From CANMUM01 sp965263365 (GTDB lineage: Bacteria > Pseudomonadota > Alphaproteobacteria > Rhodobacterales > Rhodobacteraceae): a stretch of 64,000 bases of DNA. This document shows, one piece after another, positions 1-7,978 of this stretch. The stretch's first letter is position 1, and the number at the start of each line of letters is the position of its first letter. Both the position numbers and the translations under genes were made by a program. The notes under the pieces were generated by a model, which did no database searches, had not been told where the DNA came from, and was given only the letters and a program-made list of their open reading frames with translations. The DNA lies in NCBI GenBank assembly GCA_965263365.1, contig OZ253672.1, forward strand, positions 1,054,001 to 1,118,000, read 5' to 3'.

Positions 1-414
1 TGGCGACCGCGCTGGGCTTCATTGACATTGATGTTTCAACACGAGGTTGCGGAACGAATAACTGCAAAGCAAGGCGATAAACATTGGGGTCGATTGGCAA
101 TACTCGCAAATTGGCGTTCTCGATCTGAAATCGTTTATAAACTACCACCAACAGCTTTTTTTCCGCCCCCTAAAGTGAACTCAGCCGTTGTCAATATTGT
201 TCCCACCAACCCTAAAATTGATGTGGAACTCAATGAACTTGAAACCCTCACCAAACACGCATTTGGCCAACGAAGAAAAATGTTGCGCGCATCTCTTAAA
301 TCGCTCGCACCTGATGCAGAGAAACGAATAAAGTCCGCAGGAATTGACCCAACCCGACGCGCTGAAACAGTTAGCATTGAAGAATTTGGGGAACTCGTCA
401 AAGCCTTTAGATGA
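1..414 (+). CDS. rsmA: 16S rRNA dimethyladenosine transferase RsmA (KsgA), 3' part
   Basis: The reading frame is open from base 1, so this is the C-terminal 137 residues of a gene that begins outside the window. RsmA dimethylates two adjacent adenines near the 3' end of 16S rRNA late in 30S assembly. The fragment begins within the conserved stretch containing SLTLMFQHEVAERI and carries the family's PPPKVNSAVV segment, followed by the helical C-terminal domain (KHAFGQRRKMLRASLK). The SAM-binding half is upstream and not visible. The gene runs toward DUF4167 on the opposite strand with about 31 bp between the stops and no clear terminator. Family assignment is firm. Confidence 0.96.
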   Translation, partial: WRPRWASLTLMFQHEVAERITAKQGDKHWGRLAILANWRSRSEIVYKLPPTAFFPPPKVNSAVVNIVPTNPKIDVELNELETLTKHAFGQRRKMLRASLKSLAPDAEKRIKSAGIDPTRRAETVSIEEFGELVKAFR

Positions 415-445
415 GGTTTTAAACCCATTAAAACTTGAGAACAAA

Positions 446-1024
446 TTAATCGCCGATAACTTTTAGAAAATCAGGTACATCAGCTTCGTCCGCAAAACCG
501 GCTGCCTGCTCTGATTGAGATTCGTTTGTCTCAGAGTCAGACAATGCGCCGTCAAAGAATGCACCGTTTGAAGAAGCATTAGAGGTCTTTTTTCTCGGTG
601 ATTTCCGCGATTTAGGCTTTTCTTCAACCTCATTCGACAATTCACCAGCAGCCTCATTTTCTTGACTGTTTTGAGATTCTGCAACCACTTCTCTCTCGCG
701 GCGCTTGGCCTCTTGCTCAGCCTGTCGAGCTTCTTGCTCAGCCTGACGTGCCGCTTGCTCCTTAGCGAGCGCCGCCTGTGCTTCCGCAAGCAATCGAATA
801 TAGTGTTCAGCATGCTGCGCATAATTCTCGGCCTGAACACGGTCGCCAGAAAGTTGTGCATCGCGCGCCAGCGCCTGATATTTATCAACGATTTGATTGG
901 GCGTACCGCGAACGCGGCTATCTGGACCGTTTGAATCAAAAACTCGATTCACAATATTGCCAACATTATTCGAATTATTTCTGCGATTTTTATTACGCGA
1001 ACGCGATTTGTTCGGTGATCTCAT
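446..1024 (-). CDS. DUF4167 domain protein
   Basis: A 192-residue protein whose N-terminal 85 residues match the alphaproteobacterial DUF4167 family: a basic Arg/Asn-rich start (RSPNKSRSRNKNRRNN), then RGTPNQIVDKYQALARDA and QAENYAQHAEHYIRLL. The middle is a charged Ala/Glu/Gln helix-forming segment with repeated RQAEQEA units, and the tail is acidic and low in complexity. The function of the family is not established; the basic N-terminus suggests nucleic-acid binding, which is inference only. It lies 146 bp downstream of prmC on the same strand, an order that recurs in alphaproteobacteria. Confidence 0.9.
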   Translation of the reverse strand: MRSPNKSRSRNKNRRNNSNNVGNIVNRVFDSNGPDSRVRGTPNQIVDKYQALARDAQLSGDRVQAENYAQHAEHYIRLLAEAQAALAKEQAARQAEQEARQAEQEAKRREREVVAESQNSQENEAAGELSNEVEEKPKSRKSPRKKTSNASSNGAFFDGALSDSETNESQSEQAAGFADEADVPDFLKVIGD

Positions 1025-1170
1025 TAGGTTAACTTTTCCTATGCTAAGTATTTGTTCCTATATGAAAGTAATCTTCATACAAAAAAGCGGGACATCTAAA
1101 AAACCCGTAGGATAACAACGACAATATTATAACAAAATTTAAAATAGACTTTCAAGCAAAATATTCATTT

Positions 1171-1935
1171 TTATGCACTTAAATTGACTTCCGTGATGCG
1201 CGGTTTTTCGTTCCAATCCAAATGAACTTTTGTCGAAAAACCATAGTGCTGAAAAATAGCGGCAACCTGTTCTGCCTGCCTATGACCGTGCTCAAACAAA
1301 GCCCGACCGTTTACCGCAAGATGTTTTTCCAAATTGATTGCAATGAGCCGATATGAACCTAATCCATCCCCCCCGGGGCTCAGTGCAATCTTAGGTTCAT
1401 ATTGAAGCTCAACATCAAGAAATTTCATTTCCTCTTCTGTAATATACGGCGGATTAGATAGAATTAAATCAAATTTATATTGTACACCCTCAAACCAATT
1501 CCCCAAGATAAATTGAGCGCTGATATTCATCTCTTGAGCATTTTTTTTTGCAACCGAGAGCGCTTCTGAGGATATATCGGCCAAAGTTAATTCTGCCTTT
1601 GGGAACATTTTCTTCGCAGAAATTCCGAGCGCACCAGAACCACAACCGAGGTCTAATATTTGCGCGGGATCGGGCCCCTTTTCAATAATTTCCAAAAACA
1701 ATTCACTATCTGGGCGCGGATCCAGAACATTTGCGTTGACGAAAAAGCGATCATTCCAAAAATCTCGATACCCCAAAATATGCGACATAGGTTCACGCGC
1801 AATGCGCCGATTGAGCGCATCTTCACGCGCGCTGCCTTCAAAATGTTCACAAATCATCATCCATTCACGTGCCGCATTTTTAATACCTGCCGCGTGCAAT
1901 TTTTGAACAGCAACTTTATTTTCAAGATTAAGCAA
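1171..1935 (-). CDS. prmC: Release factor glutamine methyltransferase PrmC
   Basis: PrmC N5-methylates the glutamine of the GGQ motif in RF1 and RF2. Visible motifs are the SAM-binding LDLGCGSGALGI and the catalytic NPPY (SNPPYITEEE), with the substrate-proximal REPMSHILGYRDFW upstream of them. The frame stays open back to 1974, but both upstream candidate starts are TTG. I chose the TTG at 1935 because it overlaps the prfA stop by only 8 bases and has a GAG seven bases upstream, whereas the one at 1974 has no ribosome-binding site. It is coupled to prfA, its own substrate gene, a very common arrangement. Function is sure; the start is not. Confidence 0.93.
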   Translation of the reverse strand: MLNLENKVAVQKLHAAGIKNAAREWMMICEHFEGSAREDALNRRIAREPMSHILGYRDFWNDRFFVNANVLDPRPDSELFLEIIEKGPDPAQILDLGCGSGALGISAKKMFPKAELTLADISSEALSVAKKNAQEMNISAQFILGNWFEGVQYKFDLILSNPPYITEEEMKFLDVELQYEPKIALSPGGDGLGSYRLIAINLEKHLAVNGRALFEHGHRQAEQVAAIFQHYGFSTKVHLDWNEKPRITEVNLSA

Positions 1936-2986
1936 GTCCGATCTCAAGTAGCTTCTGCGCTTGATTTTCTGCAATTAAAGCATCAATGAATTCGTCAAGC
2001 TCACCAGAAAGAACCTGATCGAGCTTATAGAGTGTAAGATTTATTCGATGATCAGAAACACGCCCTTGTGGAAAATTATAGGTACGAATGCGCTCAGAAC
2101 GGTCACCAGAACCCACCTGAGACTGCCTTTCGCTCGCACGCTCAGCGTCAGCTTCTTGACGAAATTTATCATACAAACGCGTTTTCAAAACCCGCATCGC
2201 AATTTCACGGTTTTGATGCTGAGATTTTTCCGAGCTCGTTACGACAATGCCTGTAGGGATATGTGTTATCCGTACAGCAGAATCCGTTGTGTTCACGTGC
2301 TGACCGCCCGCACCCGACGCACGCATTGTGTCGATCCGGATATCACTCGCATTAATTTCAATTTCAACTTCTTCAGCTTCGGGTAAAACAGCAACGGTTG
2401 CCGCTGACGTATGAATTCGCCCTCCCGATTCTGTTTCGGGAACGCGCTGAACGCGGTGAACTCCACTTTCAAATTTTAGACGCGCGAAAACACCGTCACC
2501 TGACACATTCACAACCGCTTGCTTAATTCCGCCGATATCATTTTCAGAACGCTCAATGATAGATAGTCGCCATCCACGCGCAGAGGCATAGCGTTCATAC
2601 ATTTCAAGCAGATCACCGGCAAAAAGGGCGGCCTCATCTCCGCCTGTGCCCGCTCGAATTTCCAAAATTGCCGAACGATTATCTGCCGCGTCTTTAGGGA
2701 CAAGCGCCAATTTAACCTGATGCTCCAAATTTGGTAGCGAAGACTCAATTTCTGCAATCTCCATTTCAGCGATTTCTTTAAACTCAGGGTCCATGATCAT
2801 TTCGCGCGCGTCTTCAAGCGACTTTAACGCATCTTGATAAGATCTAATCATATCAACAACTTCGCGTAAATCGCTGTATTCCTTAGAAATTTCAACTAAA
2901 TTTTCACCGTCAACACCTTCATTCATCTTGGCTTCTAAGAACTCAAATCGCTCCGTAATTTTTTGCATATGCTCATTCGGAATCAT
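1928..2986 (-). CDS. prfA: Peptide chain release factor 1 (RF1)
   Basis: RF1 reads UAA and UAG and triggers peptidyl-tRNA hydrolysis. The 352-residue protein has the N-terminal helical domain, GTGGDEAALFAGDL, the stop-codon recognition region with a PET variant of the PxT tripeptide (RVPETESGGRIHTSA), and the catalytic GGQ (RASGAGGQHVNTTDSA). PxT rather than SPF separates it from the RF2 at 39476-40600. Its start overlaps the ispG stop by four bases (ATGA), and prmC follows with a short overlap, so ispG-prfA-prmC look translationally coupled. Confidence 0.98.
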   Translation of the reverse strand: MIPNEHMQKITERFEFLEAKMNEGVDGENLVEISKEYSDLREVVDMIRSYQDALKSLEDAREMIMDPEFKEIAEMEIAEIESSLPNLEHQVKLALVPKDAADNRSAILEIRAGTGGDEAALFAGDLLEMYERYASARGWRLSIIERSENDIGGIKQAVVNVSGDGVFARLKFESGVHRVQRVPETESGGRIHTSAATVAVLPEAEEVEIEINASDIRIDTMRASGAGGQHVNTTDSAVRITHIPTGIVVTSSEKSQHQNREIAMRVLKTRLYDKFRQEADAERASERQSQVGSGDRSERIRTYNFPQGRVSDHRINLTLYKLDQVLSGELDEFIDALIAENQAQKLLEIGLA

Positions 2987-4104
2987 TTGGTCGCTCCACT
3001 TTCTTCCATTTCAGCAGCGCGCTTTTCAACGAGTTCGACGATATGATCGATCATTTGCTCATTATCAATTTTGTGATCCGCTTTGCCCGCCATATACACC
3101 ATCCCAGAGCCTGCACCCCCGCCCGTAAATCCCAGATCCGTCATCAGTGCCTCACCAGGGCCATTCACGACACATCCAATAATTGAAAGTGAAATCGGTG
3201 CCTTTATGTGAGAGAGACGCCCTTCAAGTTCTTCAACCGTCTTGATCACATCAAATCCTTGGCGCGCGCAACTCGGACAAGATATGATATTCACACCATG
3301 ATGGCGAAGCCCGAGAGATTTCAGCAGCTCAAATCCGACCTTAATTTCTTCAACAGGATCAGCGGACAAAGAAACACGCAAAGTATCGCCTATTCCCGCC
3401 CAAAGCAATGAGCCGATGCCAATCGCCGATTTAACGGTACCGCCGCGCAACGCTCCCGCTTCCGTAATGCCTAAATGCAGCGGCGCATCTGTTGCATCTG
3501 CAAGAGCCTGGTAAGCTGCAACCGACATGAAAACATCTGAAGCTTTGACACTTATCTTATAATTTTGAAAATCGTGCTCTTCCAACAAGCGGATATGCTC
3601 AAGTGCACTTTCTACGAGCGCATCTGGGCAAGGCTCAGCATATTTTTCGAGTAAATGCTTTTCAAGAGATCCTGCATTCACGCCAACACGAATCGAACAG
3701 TTATTTGCCTTCGCAGCCCTGACAACCTCCCTTACGCGATCATTCGAGCCAATGTTGCCCGGATTAATTCTCAGACAAGCCGCACCGGCATCCGCAGCCT
3801 CAATGCCGCGCTTATAGTGAAAATGAATATCCGCCACCAAAGGTACGGGGCTATCCTTGCAAATATCCTTAAATGCAACACTTGAGTCTTGATCTGGAAC
3901 GGACACTCTCATGATATCTGCGCCCGCATCAGCACAGGCTGTGATCTGAGCAAGCGTTGCATCGATATCAGTTGTCGGTGTATTCGTCATCGACTGCACC
4001 GCAATGGGTGCATCGCCGCCAATCGCAACATTTCCCACTTGTATTTTGCGTGACTTTCGCCTTGCGATCTGCCTCCAGGGTCTAACCTGATTATGGTGAT
4101 CCAT
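2983..4104 (-). CDS. ispG: 4-hydroxy-3-methylbut-2-enyl diphosphate synthase IspG (GcpE)
   Basis: IspG is the [4Fe-4S] enzyme that converts MEcPP to HMBPP in the MEP isoprenoid pathway. Diagnostic segments are the TIM-barrel start VQSMTNTPTTD, SIRVGVNAGSLEK, and the cluster cysteines in ISCPSCARQGFD plus IIGCVVNGPGEA. The frame extends to a TTG at 4128, but the ATG at 4104 has a strong AAGGAAG ribosome-binding site six bases upstream, so I start there (373 residues). Together with dxr and uppS elsewhere in the window, this shows MEP-pathway isoprenoid synthesis. Upstream is the rodZ-like gene, a pairing also known from enterobacteria. Confidence 0.97.
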   Translation of the reverse strand: MDHHNQVRPWRQIARRKSRKIQVGNVAIGGDAPIAVQSMTNTPTTDIDATLAQITACADAGADIMRVSVPDQDSSVAFKDICKDSPVPLVADIHFHYKRGIEAADAGAACLRINPGNIGSNDRVREVVRAAKANNCSIRVGVNAGSLEKHLLEKYAEPCPDALVESALEHIRLLEEHDFQNYKISVKASDVFMSVAAYQALADATDAPLHLGITEAGALRGGTVKSAIGIGSLLWAGIGDTLRVSLSADPVEEIKVGFELLKSLGLRHHGVNIISCPSCARQGFDVIKTVEELEGRLSHIKAPISLSIIGCVVNGPGEALMTDLGFTGGGAGSGMVYMAGKADHKIDNEQMIDHIVELVEKRAAEMEESGATK

Positions 4105-4174
4105 TATAAGCTTCCTTACTGAAATCAAAATTCAGCTTAGATTTATCATTCTAATATAAAAGTTAAAAGAACGA

Positions 4175-5311
4175 CTATTGATCAAGTTGCGCTAAAAATG
4201 CACTTTCAACTTCTTGAAGTTCTTGCAACTGCTCTTCTGAGACAGCCGTCATGCTTGCTTCAACTTCAGTTGGCAACATCGGAACACCGCGCACAACTGA
4301 CGCGCCGTCTTGCCCAACCGGGCCATAAATTTGTCCATTGACCCTGATAAATAGCTGAGTTGCATTACCAGCCTTTAGGAATTTAATTTCACCTTCCAAC
4401 GGAACTTCCGCCGATTCTCCAGGTTTCAACAGCGACTCGAACAAGCGATCGCCAGTTTCTGTGGTAATTTGCACCCAAGCTTCTTGGAAAGGCACAAGTT
4501 CTAATGTTGGAGCGATAGGACCCACAGCGACCAAAGGCTCTTCCAACTCAGAAATTTCAGAATTAGGCAAAACAACTTCAACTTGATTTGGGTTTTCTTC
4601 CGATACATTAACTGCGATTTGCGAAATTGGGCCAGCCCGGGGTTCGACAATCGGCACAGTCAATTGCTGAGCTTCATAGATTTCTTCGTAATTAATCAAT
4701 GGAGCTGTCACAACTTGCAAACTTTCGTTGACTTGCCCCTCTGTCGCAATCTCGAATTCTGAATCTAACCGCGGTAAACTCTCGCTTGCGGAAACTTGCA
4801 AAACTTGAACTGAATTTAATACACTCATTCCAAAAGTTGCAACGCCCACAAAAACGCCCAATGCTAAAACGAGTGGAAACGCCAAAGAAACCGATTGAAA
4901 AGAACGAGATAATAATGATGGGGGCGTTTTGTGTTTGGCCCCATAACCGCCAAAACCCTCTTTAAATCTAGAATTTTTATCGCTAGTCGCCGAGATCTTT
5001 GCATTTTTGTCATTTTGTTTTTTCACAGTGGTCTCAATCTCAGCACCGTAGGTGTCTCGATAAATTGAAACAACCTCTTTGCTATCAAGATTCAAATAAC
5101 GCGCATAAGACCCTAAATAACCAACAATCATATCTTTACGATCAATGTCATGATAAGAATTTGCTTCGATTGCTGCAATATAGGATTCTTTTATGCGCAG
5201 TTGAGAACTCGCCTCGGAAAGCGATTTACCAAGAGTCATACGCTCTCCACAAAGAATCGATCCAAGGCTTACCTCTTCGTCTAGCAAGGGTTCAATTTGA
5301 CTTGTGCTCAT
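4175..5311 (-). CDS. rodZ: RodZ-like protein: cytoplasmic HTH, one TM segment, periplasmic DUF4115 domain
   Basis: The N-terminal 80 residues form a helix-turn-helix of the RodZ (HTH_25) type (GERMTLGKSLSEASSQLRI, then YIAAIEANSYHDI and the YARYLNLD helix). A single membrane segment follows (FPLVLALGVFVGVATFGMSV). The periplasmic part is acidic and ends in a DUF4115-like beta domain (WVQITTETGDRLFESLLKPGE). RodZ links MreB filaments to the elongation machinery. Placement directly upstream of ispG supports the call. The ATG at 5311 has a weak AGAG six bases upstream; an in-frame start at 5359 has less support. Confidence 0.85.
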   Translation of the reverse strand: MSTSQIEPLLDEEVSLGSILCGERMTLGKSLSEASSQLRIKESYIAAIEANSYHDIDRKDMIVGYLGSYARYLNLDSKEVVSIYRDTYGAEIETTVKKQNDKNAKISATSDKNSRFKEGFGGYGAKHKTPPSLLSRSFQSVSLAFPLVLALGVFVGVATFGMSVLNSVQVLQVSASESLPRLDSEFEIATEGQVNESLQVVTAPLINYEEIYEAQQLTVPIVEPRAGPISQIAVNVSEENPNQVEVVLPNSEISELEEPLVAVGPIAPTLELVPFQEAWVQITTETGDRLFESLLKPGESAEVPLEGEIKFLKAGNATQLFIRVNGQIYGPVGQDGASVVRGVPMLPTEVEASMTAVSEEQLQELQEVESAFLAQLDQ

Positions 5312-5487
5312 GTGATTCTCTGTTTGTTTTTTGCGAATAATTTTCGCTATGGTTAACACGTATTTCGCGCCAAATTCAATATGCTAAAACATATTAATAA
5401 TTAACTAATATTAAGTTAAGCTATAAAAAATAGTATAACAAATTGTTGATGAACGCGCTTAAGTGCTCCCTCCAATGATATAGGCCT

Positions 5488-6711
5488 TCAAATGGCCACT
5501 TGAGCGCGCGAAAGTGCGCATCTCCCCCATAGATTATCGAGTGCCTTAACTAAATGCTCAAGATCGATATCACTATGCACAGGACTTGGGGTAAATCTCA
5601 AACGTTCAGTGCCTCGAGGAACTGTTGGAAAATTAATGGGTTGGACATAAATATTGAACTCTTCAAGCAATATGTCCGAAATTTTCTTACAGATAATAGG
5701 GTCACCCACGTGAACCGGAACCACATGCGAATCATTCTCAATAACGGGAAGACCAATATTTTTTAATCGGCGCTTCAAGAGTTGCGCCTTTTGTCTAATC
5801 TGAGACCTCAATTGAGGGTTCGCCTTTGCATATTTTACATTCTCAGTTGCGGCTGCAGCAACCGCGGGTGGCAAAGACGTCGTAAAAATGAATCCGGGTG
5901 CATAAGATCTAATCGCATCGCAAATTTCAGTTTTTGCTGCAATATATCCGCCACAAACCCCAAAAGCCTTGCCCAAAGTGCCATTGAAAATATCAATTTG
6001 ATTAAGAACTCCCCGCAATTCACAAACACCCCCGCCCTTTTCACCGTAAAGGCCAACGGCATGAACTTCGTCAATATAAGTCATAGCATTGTATTTTTTG
6101 GCAAGCGCAATGATGTCCTCTATCGGACCAAAGTCCCCATCCATCGAATATACACTTTCAAAAGCAATCAACTTCGGGCGATCAATTTCAACCGAAGCGA
6201 GTAACTCTTCAAGGTGCTGAACATCATTATGGCGCCAAATATGTTTTTCGCAAAGTCCGTGCTTTATGCCCTCAATCATAGACGCATGATTGAGCTCATC
6301 TGAAAAGATGACCAAATTAGGAATGATTTTAGGTAAAGTGGCGAGTGTACTTTCATTAGCGATATAAGCCGAAGAAAACAGAAGTGCGGATTCTTGTTGA
6401 TGGAGATCCGCCAATTCACTTTCAAGTTCGCGATGAAAAATAGTCGTTCCAGAAATATTTCGCGTTCCACCTGAACCAATTCCAGTCGAGGCAACAACAT
6501 CTCTAAACTTTGCACTGGCTTGACTGTTTTGGCCAAGACCTAAGTAATCATTTCCGCACCAAACTGTAATTTCGCGCATTTCACCATTCGCAAGATACCA
6601 CTCTGCCCGCGGAAACTCACCGGCTTTACGTCGAATATCAAGAAAGACGCGGTAACGTCCTTCATCTCGCACCTTGGAAAGCGCTTCGTCAAAATAATTA
6701 CTATAGTTCAT
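5488..6711 (-). CDS. hemA: 5-aminolevulinate synthase (HemA, Shemin pathway)
   Basis: This PLP enzyme condenses glycine with succinyl-CoA to give 5-aminolevulinate, the alphaproteobacterial entry into haem synthesis; hemB at 15288-16283 encodes the next step. The 407-residue length is typical. Motifs include VWCGNDYLGLGQN, the glycine-rich GSGGTRNISGTT, YIDEVHAVGLYG and the PLP-lysine site GTLGKAFGVCGGY. I use the ATG at 6711 because residues from there (MNYSNYFDEAL) match the normal N-terminus; the TTG at 6768 would add 19 atypical residues. There is no obvious Shine-Dalgarno at 6711. An LdtR-type regulator gene lies upstream on the same strand. Confidence 0.97.
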   Translation of the reverse strand: MNYSNYFDEALSKVRDEGRYRVFLDIRRKAGEFPRAEWYLANGEMREITVWCGNDYLGLGQNSQASAKFRDVVASTGIGSGGTRNISGTTIFHRELESELADLHQQESALLFSSAYIANESTLATLPKIIPNLVIFSDELNHASMIEGIKHGLCEKHIWRHNDVQHLEELLASVEIDRPKLIAFESVYSMDGDFGPIEDIIALAKKYNAMTYIDEVHAVGLYGEKGGGVCELRGVLNQIDIFNGTLGKAFGVCGGYIAAKTEICDAIRSYAPGFIFTTSLPPAVAAAATENVKYAKANPQLRSQIRQKAQLLKRRLKNIGLPVIENDSHVVPVHVGDPIICKKISDILLEEFNIYVQPINFPTVPRGTERLRFTPSPVHSDIDLEHLVKALDNLWGRCALSRAQVAI

Positions 6712-6907
6712 TTCGCAACATCGCACAAATTCTTTGTGCAAACTAACGAATTGAAATTGAATACTCAACTCTTTTTAGTAATTTCAAATTCAGCGCGACA
6801 ATATGTAGCTATTTTGCGATAGTTCTGAACTTTTATCCTTTATTTCTAAGCCTATTTTAGGCACTACGTCTTCGAATGCAAATTGTGTTCAGGCACCTGA
6901 CTTTTTT

Positions 6908-7471
6908 TTAATAGATAAACCTAATTTGATCCGACCAAAATCTCTCCAGCAACACAAGATTATCGCGTGTTAACTTGCAATCAGAAAGCGTCCAGAACTC
7001 TCGGTCTATGATATCTTCATAGTTTTTCCTAAATAATTCCTGCAAAATGTCATGCACGCCTCGTCCTTTTGCAGTTAAACGAATACGGACTGCGCGTCGA
7101 TCACTCGTATTGCGCTCATAGTGAATATACTCGCCTTCCACCAATTTTTTCAAATTGTATGAAACATTGCTTCCCTGATAGTAACCTTTACTTCTCAGTT
7201 CACCGGCAGATAATTCTGAAAGACTGATATTATATAGCAACAAACCTTGCACTGGATTGATTTCAAATATTTTTGCGCGCGTAAACTCATCTTTTATGAC
7301 ATCTAATAAAAGTCGGTGCATACGTTCTATTTGTGAAATCACTTCTATATATGTTGATAGACCCGGAGTTTCAGGTGACGCTATCGTATTTTGGCTTTGA
7401 GAATTTGAAACTGGACCTTGGGCAGAAGCTATTCCGTGAGAAACTGCTCCTCCCACCTTTTCACTTGGCAT
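6908..7471 (-). CDS. ldtR: LdtR-type MarR-family transcriptional regulator
   Basis: A winged-helix regulator of 187 residues. After a low-complexity N-terminal tail of about 40 residues comes a MarR core: YIEVISQIERMHRLLLDVIK (dimer helices), SAGELRSKGYYQGSNVSYN (recognition helix) and the wing with DRRAVRIRLTAKG. The GYYQGSNVSYNLKKL segment is characteristic of the rhizobial and Liberibacter LdtR group, where LdtR controls an L,D-transpeptidase and stress tolerance. No transpeptidase gene is visible here; the neighbours are hemA downstream and sdhE upstream. A TAGGAGT ribosome-binding site lies six bases before the ATG. Confidence 0.88.
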   Translation of the reverse strand: MPSEKVGGAVSHGIASAQGPVSNSQSQNTIASPETPGLSTYIEVISQIERMHRLLLDVIKDEFTRAKIFEINPVQGLLLYNISLSELSAGELRSKGYYQGSNVSYNLKKLVEGEYIHYERNTSDRRAVRIRLTAKGRGVHDILQELFRKNYEDIIDREFWTLSDCKLTRDNLVLLERFWSDQIRFIY

Positions 7472-7569
7472 TATTAAACTCCTAATTTTTAATAGAAGTT
7501 ACGCTAAAATCAAAAACAAACTCTTAAAAATCAAACAATTTATCAAGAAATTTGATAAATTTTGAACCT

Positions 7570-7830
7570 TTACAGTCCGATAAATCGTTGAATCTTAAGA
7601 ATGCGGTCTGCAAACTCTTCGTGCGCATCCCTATTGCCGACCAAAATGGCATACAATGTCTGATCATCAATATTGAGTAATTCTTCCAACTCAACGACAT
7701 CAACTGCACTCAATTGCGAAAGCTGAGCGCGAACATAACCCCCAATGATTATGTCCATTTCCTTCATACCTCTGTGTTCGGCGCGCATTAACAAGCGTTT
7801 TTTCGCATTTTCAAGTTCGTTTTCTTGCAT
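7570..7830 (-). CDS. sdhE: Succinate dehydrogenase flavinylation factor SdhE
   Basis: An 86-residue helical protein of the SdhE/SDHAF2 (DUF339) family, which promotes covalent FAD attachment to SdhA. The signature RGMKEMD (family pattern RGxxExD) is at residues 20-26, and the tail is the usual acidic helix ending near ILKIQRF. An AAAGG ribosome-binding site lies seven bases upstream. The gene is divergent from serS across a 148-bp gap. No sdh structural genes are in the window. The small size is normal for the family. Confidence 0.92.
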   Translation of the reverse strand: MQENELENAKKRLLMRAEHRGMKEMDIIIGGYVRAQLSQLSAVDVVELEELLNIDDQTLYAILVGNRDAHEEFADRILKIQRFIGL

Positions 7831-7978
7831 CTCGTACCTTTATATCATGACTGGCATATGAATTTATGCTCTTCTATTTTAAAATAAACCTATGGACAAC
7901 AAGCAGGGATTTTTTTATTCCACAACAAATCGCAATTATTTTTCGATCACTTTCTTTTAGGCTTAACAGGAGGCCAAA
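7831..7978. promoter_or_regulatory. Divergent intergenic region sdhE / serS
   Basis: This 148-bp gap must hold the promoters for sdhE (minus) and serS (plus). It contains a perfect 12-bp AT palindrome TATTTTAAAATA at 7875-7886 and, next to serS, a full AGGAGG ribosome-binding site at 7968-7973. I could not assign -35 and -10 boxes with confidence. Confidence 0.4.

Noticed and set aside
1080..1115. CGGG...CCCG hairpin with A-rich loop between prmC and DUF4167
   Set aside because: Only a 4-bp stem with a long loop and no T-run.
5390..5425. Cluster of TTAA motifs resembling CtrA half sites upstream of rodZ
   Set aside because: Spacings are 3, 6 and 1 instead of 7; in AT-rich DNA TTAA is common, so I do not call a CtrA site.
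6712..6907. Searched for an FNR or Irr box in front of hemA
   Set aside because: No TTGAT-N4-ATCAA or convincing inverted TTTAGAA motif found.
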